Shown in pieces: positions 13,913 through 20,797 of a stretch of DNA of 21,919 nt. The position numbers were made by a program, and so were the translations under genes. The notes under the pieces were generated by a model. It was not told the origin of the DNA and did no database searches. It worked only from the letters and a program-made list of their open reading frames with translations. Origin of the DNA: a virus; IMG/VR virus record IMGVR_UViG_3300051212_000340, positions 1 through 21,919 of that record, one strand, 5' to 3'. Numbering within the stretch: the first letter of the stretch is position 1; each line of letters starts with the position of its first letter.

Positions 13913-14960
13913 GTAATGCCTCCGTTTGCTTGTGTAATGCTGGCAGTCGTTGTTCGTAAAAGGTCATATGATCGATTATTGTTTTAGCCAGCATCTGCCT
14001 ATGATCCATGTAGTTATCCCATGTATCTGTCCAATTACTAGGATATTTAAATGTATCAAAGTACATTTCTGCGTAACTTAGTCTATCAGGCACCATAGGG
14101 ATAGAATTGAGCACACAGCCCTCGTAACAACTTATGCCTAATGTTTCTTGTAAGTTAGCACTGAAAACGATTTTAGCTTCGCCTAGTAAATTATGATATT
14201 CATTTTTTGTAAGTTCTTGATCTTGACAAACAACGAATTCATATTGTGGTAATATGGATTTTAGATCTCTAAAAATATTGACTTGTTTTTCTGGTGCTAG
14301 TCTATGAGGAAATAAAATTAAATCACGTTTGGTCATTCCTTGATATTGTGTAAAAATATCATGAAAGTATTCCATAGGATAACCTGTACGTATTATTTTG
14401 TTGCTATTGATTAAATCATCAAAATCTTCTTCATACCAAGGATTCTCAGATTTTATACCGTTCATTAACAAATTGTCAACAAACATTTTGATATGAAAGT
14501 CTGTGGCAAAATAATTATGATCAACCGCATCAAAGAAAGCTTTTTCGGCATACCTTACCCAAGGCTTATTACCAATTAACCTACCTAAGAAGTCCTGAGG
14601 ATCATAACTACCAGCATGCCATATAGCGTGGATCTTAATTGGTATACTAAGTAGTTCACTCATATACTTTAAGTTTATGATACCTGGATGCCAAGCATCT
14701 GTAAACAAAAAGTGATCATAGGCTTTTATTTTACCGGTAGTAAATAGCCTACTAATTTCTTCAGTTTGTCGAGACTTGTAAATATTAGTGCCGCCAAAAT
14801 TAAGAAAGGCGCCAGGAGTAGTGGCACGAGGAATATCCTCAGGGCCAGATATAACTTGAACATCTTGATTTACCTTTCTAAGTGCTCGGGGTAAGTGCTC
14901 TTTCCATTGGGCAGTATAACGTGTTTCTACTGCCTCTAGATCTATAATATAGATAGTCAT
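13866..14960 (-). CDS. GT-B glycosyltransferase
   Basis: The 364-residue protein has a Rossmann-like N-terminal half ending in HAIWHAGSYDPQDFLG and, in the C-terminal half, DLILFPHRLAPEKQ (the start of the donor-binding domain) followed by EAKIVFSANLQETLGISCYEG, an E-x7-E motif of GT4-like enzymes. It should move a sugar from an activated donor onto an acceptor. The acceptor could be phage DNA, a virion protein or host glycan. Neighbouring sugar enzymes (UDP-sugar dehydrogenase-like, Gfo/Idh, alcohol dehydrogenase, DegT) support a glycan product. The ATG overlaps the broken 74-codon gene (TAATG). Confidence 0.85.
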   Translation of the reverse strand: MTIYIIDLEAVETRYTAQWKEHLPRALRKVNQDVQVISGPEDIPRATTPGAFLNFGGTNIYKSRQTEEISRLFTTGKIKAYDHFLFTDAWHPGIINLKYMSELLSIPIKIHAIWHAGSYDPQDFLGRLIGNKPWVRYAEKAFFDAVDHNYFATDFHIKMFVDNLLMNGIKSENPWYEEDFDDLINSNKIIRTGYPMEYFHDIFTQYQGMTKRDLILFPHRLAPEKQVNIFRDLKSILPQYEFVVCQDQELTKNEYHNLLGEAKIVFSANLQETLGISCYEGCVLNSIPMVPDRLSYAEMYFDTFKYPSNWTDTWDNYMDHRQMLAKTIIDHMTFYEQRLPALHKQTEALRERFFTGTTLYNNFR

Positions 14961-15184
14961 TAGCGATCTTTGTGTTTGCGATAATTGTTGCTACGACCTT
15001 TAAAATTTCTATTAGCTTGTAGAAATCTTTTCCATACATCGCTTTCTTTGTTGTACAAATCTGCCTGATTAAATGGCAGTAACTCCCAACGACAGAAATC
15101 TAGTAATGATTCCAAATCGTCAAAGATTTTTACGATGTTAGGGTTGTTGTCAAAATAAGCCTAGCCTTTATAATTACGAGCCAT
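14960..15184 (-). pseudogene. Small conserved gene interrupted by in-frame TAG at codon 8
   Basis: From ATG 15182-15184 (AGGA six bases upstream) the frame reads MARNYKG, then TAG at 15163-15161, then continues without a stop for 66 codons to TAA at 14960, exactly at a TAATG junction with the glycosyltransferase. The continuing part (AYFDNNPNIVKIFDDLESLL, then a Cys-Arg-Trp block, then ADLYNKESDVWKRFL and a basic Asn/Lys/Arg-rich tail) looks like real protein and resembles small conserved proteins of marine T4-like phages. No ATG follows the TAG. It may be a dead gene, a sequencing error (TGG or CAG to TAG) or a read-through product. Role unknown. Confidence 0.75.
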
Positions 15185-15209
15185 TTTTGTTCCTATATTA
15201 TTGTTAAGA

Positions 15210-15605
15210 TTAATATTTGATAAAACTACCATTTTCTCCATCTTCGGAGACTTCAATCCAAACTTCTCTATTTGGATACTTTTTAGAAATCATGTCATAC
15301 AAGTCGTCTGACATCATTTCGCAACTTTTATAATCTAATTGCAGTACAGCTTGGTCGCCATTGTACAGTTCTTCAAGCCATCTTTTAAACTGGATGAATT
15401 CAATGTCTCTGTCGTTGTGAGTAACACCAATCCACACACGAAAGTGAAAGATATGGCGATGAGGATGGCCAAGGAACGAAACGTCATATTTGTCTCCTGT
15501 TGCTAGGTTAGGATCAGTTAATGCTGCTGGATATTTATGAATGCCTTCTTTGCGAAAGGTAACCCATATCATTTTATTTGGTCTTACGTCTTGTCGAATA
15601 ATCAT
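15210..15605 (-). CDS. QueD-like T-fold protein with degenerate active site
   Basis: The 131-residue protein follows the pattern of 6-carboxytetrahydropterin synthase. It has zinc-ligand candidates H23 (EGIHKYP) and H49-R-H51 (HPHRHIFHFRV), a RDIEFIQFKRWLEE segment at the usual place of the DF-xx-LK helix, and E118 near the end (VWIEVSE) that would bind the pterin. QueD converts dihydroneopterin triphosphate to carboxytetrahydropterin, feeding QueE. The catalytic Cys expected four residues before the HxH is Leu45, and the LDH motif is D91-Y92, so Cys and His of the usual triad are missing. It may be a divergent QueD or a paralogue with another reaction. The start is ATG 15603-15605 (ATGA overlap), not the upstream TTG. 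Confidence 0.75.
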   Translation of the reverse strand: MIIRQDVRPNKMIWVTFRKEGIHKYPAALTDPNLATGDKYDVSFLGHPHRHIFHFRVWIGVTHNDRDIEFIQFKRWLEELYNGDQAVLQLDYKSCEMMSDDLYDMISKKYPNREVWIEVSEDGENGSFIKY

Positions 15606-16135
15606 ACTGGTTTGTCTTGTGTGTACTGATCCCAATGTGTATATTTTGTTTTACGCATGAGATCGTGTAGTTGATGAGTCCATACGCCGGGGTTAGTTGC
15701 TCCCCAAGTACGGTCGTCGATTTTAAGTGTGGTGTTATAATTGTAAAGTTTAATGTAAGGTAATTTTACACTAATCATTGGAATAAATCTATTCTGTTCG
15801 CACCAGCCTTCTTCGTGTATTTCTTCAGCATACTTGCTATCAAAGTCTAAGGTGACCCAATAACCTGCTTCTAAGCAACCTTGAATTCTCTCATCCCAAG
15901 TTTTCCAGTCGTCATACGTTGCTGGATTAAAACTTTGACTAGTACCAAAATAAATGTGTTTGATGTGTCTAGCAGTATCTTCATATCCTTGACTATCTTC
16001 TGCTATAGCTAGAATATCTTTTAGCGATGGTGTTCCAACTACAAATAATGTTCTCATACCATATGCTACAGTATGCTCTACTTCATAACCTGTAAAAAAG
16101 GTTATGTCTTTTCTTTCTTCTGTGGTTAATCCCAT
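15602..16135 (-). CDS. Conserved unknown protein coupled to the QueD-like gene, 177 aa
   Basis: Function not recognised. Blocks that look conserved include ITFFTGYEVEHTVAYGMRTL followed by FVVG (about 11-34), HIKHIYFGTSQSFNP (about 57-71), AGYWVTLDFDS (about 90-100), then FIPMISVKLPYIKLYNYN (about 117-134), IDDRTWGATNPGVW and a C-terminal helix. The mix of strands and helices suggests a soluble enzyme. It has no PP-loop SGGxDS motif, so it is not QueC. It overlaps the QueD-like gene (ATGA) and lies behind a perfect promoter, so the two are made together. From memory, a similar protein sits beside QueD-like genes in marine T4-like phages. It may be a pathway component, but this is inference. 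Confidence 0.75.
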   Translation of the reverse strand: MGLTTEERKDITFFTGYEVEHTVAYGMRTLFVVGTPSLKDILAIAEDSQGYEDTARHIKHIYFGTSQSFNPATYDDWKTWDERIQGCLEAGYWVTLDFDSKYAEEIHEEGWCEQNRFIPMISVKLPYIKLYNYNTTLKIDDRTWGATNPGVWTHQLHDLMRKTKYTHWDQYTQDKPV

Positions 16136-17031
16136 TTGATATAGCCTCTACTGTAGCCTTGTGGTCTGTTTAATCCGTCTTCAAATGCCTGCTGCCATTC
16201 AGTGTTGCGATTATAGCACTTGGTCCAAAATGTGTCAACTTTTAATGAATTTGTTTTTATCCAAATCCTGGCATCACTCATTTTATCAATAAATTGTGGA
16301 TGTCTTGGACTAGGCATAATAATTGTATTAGCGTTCCAAAGTAATGGACCAAAGGTGGTCACTATGGGTTCTTTTTCAGCAGCAATAATCCAAATACCTC
16401 TAGGGGCTAGTAATTTACGTCGTAGGACTAGATCATGCTCTCTAATATCAATAATAACATCATACTGATCTAAACTTGGTTCACTGACCAGCACATTTTC
16501 CTTAGCCCATAAATCTCGATTGCTGTTACCCCAAACTTCTAATGTGTTAAATTTAATGTATTCTAATTTAATGGTATGATAGGCTACCCAAGCAAGAAAT
16601 CCGCTGCCAATGATCAAACAGCGTCCTTGACTCTTACCTCTGATCATATCTATGTGTTGTTTTACAATATTGACGCCACAGGCAACGGGTTCTAAGATAT
16701 ATTTAGGATCAGCTTCTGGTACAGAAATAAATTCATACCTACGTACATTATAATAATCAGCATAGGCAGGCTCACCTCTGGTAGCAACATAGTCGCCTTC
16801 AAAGACATTTTGCATATTCTTACCCACTCGAGTAACAATTCCTAAGCCCTCGTGCCCATTCATATGTGCTGGTAATGTAGGAAACTTACCCGTCATCATG
16901 TCGATGTCGCTACGACACACACCAGTCATTACAGACTTTACTTCAATTTCATCGTCTGTAGGATCTGGTTTAATCCATTCTTCTTCTACAAACTTGCCAT
17001 CACCATGTGTTCTAAGTAGTCGGACTTTCAA
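16126..17031 (-). CDS. Zinc-type alcohol dehydrogenase (MDR family), phage variant
   Basis: The 301-residue protein has the GroES-like N-terminal part with catalytic-zinc ligands C39 (TGVCRSD), H60-E61 (NGHEGLG) and probably C118 (EPVACGVN), and a Rossmann half with IIGSGFLAWVAY. The usual four-cysteine structural-zinc loop is absent, which shortens it compared with typical family members (about 340). It should oxidise or reduce an alcohol/aldehyde with NAD(P). The start is TTG 17029-17031, which overlaps the upstream TGA (TTGA) and has GGAG five bases before it, rather than a TTG nine codons earlier. Together with the Gfo/Idh enzyme it forms a redox pair, possibly for sugar precursors. Confidence 0.82.
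   Translation of the reverse strand: MKVRLLRTHGDGKFVEEEWIKPDPTDDEIEVKSVMTGVCRSDIDMMTGKFPTLPAHMNGHEGLGIVTRVGKNMQNVFEGDYVATRGEPAYADYYNVRRYEFISVPEADPKYILEPVACGVNIVKQHIDMIRGKSQGRCLIIGSGFLAWVAYHTIKLEYIKFNTLEVWGNSNRDLWAKENVLVSEPSLDQYDVIIDIREHDLVLRRKLLAPRGIWIIAAEKEPIVTTFGPLLWNANTIIMPSPRHPQFIDKMSDARIWIKTNSLKVDTFWTKCYNRNTEWQQAFEDGLNRPQGYSRGYIKWD
16210..16238 (-). promoter_or_regulatory. Perfect sigma70-type promoter inside the dehydrogenase gene
   Basis: On the minus strand TTGACA (16238-16233), 17 bases and TATAAT (16215-16210) match the consensus at all positions. It is placed in the last 110 bases of the alcohol dehydrogenase gene, with the predicted start near 16203, about 68 bases before the ATG at 16135. 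It would separate expression of the QueD-like genes from the polymerase/clamp operon upstream. Confidence 0.82.
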
Positions 17032-17903
17032 AAATTCTCCATTCGTTCGTGAATCCAAAAATCAATTGTATTTTGTCTACCCCAGAATATATTATTATCC
17101 AGATTGATCATGGCATCTTGGATCATACGTTGATAAGCATCTTCTGGACATAAACCTAACTCGTGTGTTAGTGTGCTGTTTCCAAAATCCATTTCGATGT
17201 TGCGTAGATCTTTATTTAAACTACGCCAGTCTGCGGTTAGTGCCCATTTGTTACCAAAGCGTATATTAGCAAAATCATCTACATCATATATGCCATCGGG
17301 ATTTACTGTACCGTATTCTGTTTTTAACAAATCTTTTAAATGATATCTCATTAAACTGTGACGATCATTCATTCCGGTGGTTAACCAATTAGGATTTAGA
17401 GATATGTACAAACTTAGTAAGTGTGGCATTAAATCTCTGCTTACACCACCATAAGCCAGTTTTTTTGTAGTGAACCAACTACCTGGACTAGGCACACGAT
17501 CCTTGTTTATCCAATTTAGTCTTACTCGATCTGCTGCCTGTGCTGATTCTTGTAATTCTTTAATGTTACTGCGCCACATATTATTCTTAACCATCATAAA
17601 ACGTGTATCGGGAAAGCTTTGTACTAAAGTAATCCAATTACTGGCTGTGGCTACACCAGGCTTTTCGATAAAAACAATTTTACAATCGTGTGCTATTTTT
17701 ACTGCTATTTGAAAATGTGTGTAGTTTGGTGTACAGATATGTGCTGTATCGAAAGGCCCACGTGCCATTACAGCCGAAATAACATCTGGAAAATCGGCAC
17801 CTTTGTTAATATCAGAATCTACAGTGGTGATTTCGCTGCCTAGGTTGGTCAATACTGTTTTATACAGTTGACCAATACCCATTCCTATAATTAGGCTTTT
17901 CAT
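17028..17903 (-). CDS. Gfo/Idh/MocA-family oxidoreductase
   Basis: The 291-residue protein has the N-terminal nucleotide motif G7-x-G9-x-G11, the ICTPNYTHF segment (56-64) and E80-K81-P82 (IEKPG), all typical of Gfo/Idh/MocA dehydrogenases, which oxidise or epimerise sugars and inositols with NAD(P). The region around 164-176 (GGVSRDLMPHLLS) is the usual G-G-x-x-x-D-x-x-x-H active-site block. It is somewhat shorter than the common 330-350 residues. The ATG overlaps the upstream TGA (ATGA) and its own TGA overlaps the dehydrogenase start. A role in making an unusual sugar for a glycosyltransferase is likely but unproven. Confidence 0.87.
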   Translation of the reverse strand: MKSLIIGMGIGQLYKTVLTNLGSEITTVDSDINKGADFPDVISAVMARGPFDTAHICTPNYTHFQIAVKIAHDCKIVFIEKPGVATASNWITLVQSFPDTRFMMVKNNMWRSNIKELQESAQAADRVRLNWINKDRVPSPGSWFTTKKLAYGGVSRDLMPHLLSLYISLNPNWLTTGMNDRHSLMRYHLKDLLKTEYGTVNPDGIYDVDDFANIRFGNKWALTADWRSLNKDLRNIEMDFGNSTLTHELGLCPEDAYQRMIQDAMINLDNNIFWGRQNTIDFWIHERMENF

Positions 17904-18403
17904 TTGATGTTTAGTTCTTGTCTAAGAATGTTTTCTACTAATTCATTTAGAGTAATATCTTGTTCGTGAGCCATTCTGAATAATTTATTCATAAGACTGT
18001 CTGGAAGGTCTAGAGGCACTTGAACACGTTCATCGTAGTCAATACCCATAACAATGTGTGTTGCTTTTTGTAAAATATCATCAGCTACTTCTAGATCAAT
18101 AAAATTTACATCGTCGTATGCTTGTTTGCTATTAACATTTCGATTTTTAGATTCTGTGTCGTGTGCCAGTTTAAAATCTGGATGTATCCAACGATAACTA
18201 TTTTCTTTAGAATAGTCGTGTGCTTCGAATTTATATACAGTTGTATTTTTAGTATCAAATACAATACCAATACTAAATCCATCGTGATTGCCGCTCCAGC
18301 AATCTAAACTATGAGCATTTGGACCAAAGCACGACCAAAGATATTCACTACCTTCGGTTATACGATAGTCTACACATTCCATAAAATCTTTAATTGTAAT
18401 CAT
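17900..18403 (-). CDS. Unknown protein with ribbon-helix-helix-like C-terminus, 167 aa
   Basis: The N-terminal 120 residues are not recognised, but they are rich in aromatic and acidic residues and have two cysteines (WSCFGPNAHSLDCWSG). The last 40 residues (a strand VQVPLDLP, helix DSLMNKLFRMAHEQ and helix TLNELVENILRQEL) match the shape of an Arc/MetJ ribbon-helix-helix DNA-binding or dimerisation unit. It is sandwiched with four-base overlaps between the DpdA-like gene and the Gfo/Idh gene. It could regulate, or dimerise with, the modification enzymes. This is inference from order and fold pattern only. Confidence 0.65.
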   Translation of the reverse strand: MITIKDFMECVDYRITEGSEYLWSCFGPNAHSLDCWSGNHDGFSIGIVFDTKNTTVYKFEAHDYSKENSYRWIHPDFKLAHDTESKNRNVNSKQAYDDVNFIDLEVADDILQKATHIVMGIDYDERVQVPLDLPDSLMNKLFRMAHEQDITLNELVENILRQELNIK

Positions 18404-20091
18404 TCTACACTTTCTATTAGTTGATCAAGTTTGGACTCATCTAGCGAATCTTCTTCTAATTCTACTATATTTGATTCTTCTACGTCAAATAGATTGGCAA
18501 ATGTTGTAGAACTATTAATGGTTTTCTTCCCAGTAGCACCTCTAGTACCTGGAATAGCCATCCAAAATTTACTATATTCTTCAATTATAGCATCAGCTAT
18601 ATCACGATCACTAGTAGAGAAAATGGCTTCAACAACATCTTTAAAATATGTGCGTTCGAATTTTTCTTCTACTAACATACTGGGGCACAGTCCAGCATCG
18701 TATTGTCTGTTTGCTTCTTGTACACTGTTTACGTGTTGCCAAACATTATGACCCATCATAATAGCATAACTAAAACTGTCCCAACTAGTTTTTCCTTCTT
18801 TGCCTATTTTATTTAGGTCGCCAGGTTTGTATATACAAATATCTTTTATTGGCACATTTTCCATCACTGGACTATTAGTAAATAGTCTGCCTTCGAAAAT
18901 ATTATCTGTATTTACAGCATCGATAAATTCTCTAGTGTCAGTAGCGTATTTTTTATCATCAGCACTAGGCAACATTCTATATAACCATTTTTTCCTATCT
19001 TCTATTTCTGTAGAAACATAAATTTGGCCATTAGCAGTTGCTAAAAACGGACTAGCACAATCAAAACTAATAGTAAAGTTTTCATTATGATATTTTCTTA
19101 CAGCTCGTTGGATGTCAGTTAACAACAAAGCCCACTCTAATTTGCTAGTGCCTAGAAAGTGCATCCAGTCTTGATGACCTTTTTCTAGTAAGCCATCAAA
19201 TTTTAAAGCAACTAATCGTTTTAATACAAGATGTACATCACACATATTCTGTCCGCCCATGGCCCAACCATTGAATGCTCGATCTCCATAGACTTTAGGA
19301 TCACAAAAGGATTTCATCTTCTCATACCAATCGTCTGCTTGATCGTGATTTTCACCTTGTAGTACATTTAAGAATTTACAGTTGCCATTACGGTGCTTGA
19401 TAAAATATTCATTGTTGTACTTTGTGGCCATTACAGCTTGATCATACGTAGAAATGCCGCTGTTTTTGGCTCCTACAGGACTACGACCAACCCAAGCAGG
19501 AATATCTAGTACCATACCGTAATCCATTAGAGCATCCATCCACGCTAGTACTTGCTCTCGTTTTTTTTGCGCAGCATCTAGTTTAGCTTGGTAAACTTTC
19601 ACATGATCTACTTTGGTATATTTAGGTTTTCCATTTTTATCAAGTTTAAGATTTCCTGAATTATCTAATTGCGGAACTAATTCAATTCCTTTAGCTATAG
19701 CTTCTGCCATAGCTGCCTGAACTTCTGGCCCTGTAGGATCTTTCCACTCGCCTTCCCAGACACCTTTGCCTATCTGAAAGCCCCCACTGTCTCCTAGTAC
19801 CCAGCTTTTACTACGATCACGATTACGAAACATATCCTCGCCGTCATCTTGTTTGGACAAGTCTAAGTTAGCATGACCTGCGCTGTACAAACAATGATCA
19901 TAATAAAATAATCCTTTGTCAGGATCTAGATAATTTAAACTTTCTACACCGTTTTTCCAAGCAGCAGGAATTCTAGCTGGATCTACATAGTTACCGTATC
20001 GTTGTTTGCCTATATAGGTAGCATAGAATCCGCTGGTGGCAGGAAGAAAGTAAGCATAGTCTTTCTGTGCTGTGGTTAAATTTCTATTCAT
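18400..20091 (-). CDS. dpdA: DpdA-like guanine-7-deazaguanine transglycosylase
   Basis: The 563-residue protein has the key motifs of the tRNA-guanine transglycosylase/DpdA superfamily in order: D101-S-G-G-F-Q106 (base-binding Asp and Phe), MVLDIPAW (D196), FLNVLQGENHDQ (240-251), GWAMGGQN (275-282), MHFLGTSK (310-317), and SFDCASPF with D344 as the expected nucleophile, followed by NGQIYVS. It should exchange guanine in DNA for a 7-deazaguanine. It is much longer than bacterial TGT (about 375). The CxCxxC zinc site of tRNA TGTs is not seen. There is an extra Lys/Asp-rich loop near 140-185 and an acidic C-terminal tail. Phage context with folE and queE favours a DNA over a tRNA target. Confidence 0.82.
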   Translation of the reverse strand: MNRNLTTAQKDYAYFLPATSGFYATYIGKQRYGNYVDPARIPAAWKNGVESLNYLDPDKGLFYYDHCLYSAGHANLDLSKQDDGEDMFRNRDRSKSWVLGDSGGFQIGKGVWEGEWKDPTGPEVQAAMAEAIAKGIELVPQLDNSGNLKLDKNGKPKYTKVDHVKVYQAKLDAAQKKREQVLAWMDALMDYGMVLDIPAWVGRSPVGAKNSGISTYDQAVMATKYNNEYFIKHRNGNCKFLNVLQGENHDQADDWYEKMKSFCDPKVYGDRAFNGWAMGGQNMCDVHLVLKRLVALKFDGLLEKGHQDWMHFLGTSKLEWALLLTDIQRAVRKYHNENFTISFDCASPFLATANGQIYVSTEIEDRKKWLYRMLPSADDKKYATDTREFIDAVNTDNIFEGRLFTNSPVMENVPIKDICIYKPGDLNKIGKEGKTSWDSFSYAIMMGHNVWQHVNSVQEANRQYDAGLCPSMLVEEKFERTYFKDVVEAIFSTSDRDIADAIIEEYSKFWMAIPGTRGATGKKTINSSTTFANLFDVEESNIVELEEDSLDESKLDQLIESVE

Positions 20092-20594
20092 TTTGCTTCT
20101 AATTTGTCTAATAATGATCCTACTTTTACATCAATTTGATTTACAGCATTGGCTTGAAAATATTCTCCTGTAATAGTTGAACTACCTCCACCATTTCCAC
20201 CGCCACTTATTATTGTGCCTGGAGGAAAAGTTCCAGGTAGTGTAGTTGTATATGGAGATTGTCCACCATTATAGCCTGGACCGGTCCAATGTCCTGGTGT
20301 GGGAACAGCAGTACCTGGGCTGGTTATAGTAGGAGCATAAGTTGATCTGTAAGCACCAGCACTTTCTAAATTGCTCATTCTTTTATTCAAAGCTTTAATG
20401 TCTTCTACTAATCTACGTAGTGGACCTCTAGTTAAACCGTTCGCATCTTGTTGAGCATTTACCATAGCACTGATAAGCACTAAATTTTTAAGTGCTCTTT
20501 GCACTGCTGGATTATCTGAACTCATTGCTGTGTCAAATAAATCAACAAATGTTTCTAAATCAAAATCTGCTTGATCTTTTTCTCTCATACTCAT
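20088..20594 (-). CDS. Hypothetical protein with Gly/Pro-rich tail, 168 aa
   Basis: The first 80 residues are helical and acidic (DFDLETFVDLFDTAM, then RALKNLVLISAMVNAQQ, then LRRLVEDIKALNKRMSNL). They are followed by a Thr/Pro/Gly-rich segment (about 85-145) and a short helix at the end. The start is ATG 20592-20594, which overlaps the DUF2061 stop (TAATG) and has a GGGGGA site upstream, rather than an ATG five codons earlier. Disordered linkers of this type often join a partner-binding helix to a body. The function is unknown. It sits directly upstream of the DpdA-like gene. Confidence 0.65.
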   Translation of the reverse strand: MSMREKDQADFDLETFVDLFDTAMSSDNPAVQRALKNLVLISAMVNAQQDANGLTRGPLRRLVEDIKALNKRMSNLESAGAYRSTYAPTITSPGTAVPTPGHWTGPGYNGGQSPYTTTLPGTFPPGTIISGGGNGGGSSTITGEYFQANAVNQIDVKVGSLLDKLEAK

Positions 20595-20797
20595 TATTCT
20601 TTCCCCCATTTAATTTTTAACCATATACGTTCGTGAATATAATAATCTATACTGAGAAGTATATGTAAAGTTGTAGCAAACCCTGTAGCTGACCCTACAT
20701 CGCCAATAAATAACCAAGTCCAGAATATTGTAAATAACCAAGCAGTTATTCTGTAGGTTATCATTCTTACTACAGTACGTTTTTTTGTTTCAATCAT
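20594..20797 (-). CDS. DUF2061-like small membrane protein, 67 aa
   Basis: The protein has an Arg/Lys-rich start (TKKRTVVRMITYRITAW), two hydrophobic segments (about 15-31 and 37-51) and a YYIHERIWLKIKWG tail. The N-terminal RxxxxxxxxRxxA pattern and the Y-x-x-HER-x-W-x-x-I-x-W-G end are characteristic of DUF2061 family predicted inner-membrane proteins. No molecular function is known for the family. It is coupled to the sliding clamp (ATGA). A membrane role during infection is an inference. Confidence 0.8.
   Translation of the reverse strand: MIETKKRTVVRMITYRITAWLFTIFWTWLFIGDVGSATGFATTLHILLSIDYYIHERIWLKIKWGKE

Noticed and set aside
14452-14479. TTGACA-N16-TATAAA on the minus strand
   Set aside because: It sits deep inside the glycosyltransferase gene, more than 500 bases from the next start, so it is probably coincidental.
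15606-15635. Longer TTG-started version of the QueD-like protein
   Set aside because: The ATG at 15605 overlaps the upstream stop in the ATGA form seen at many junctions here, and the extra residues are not family-like.
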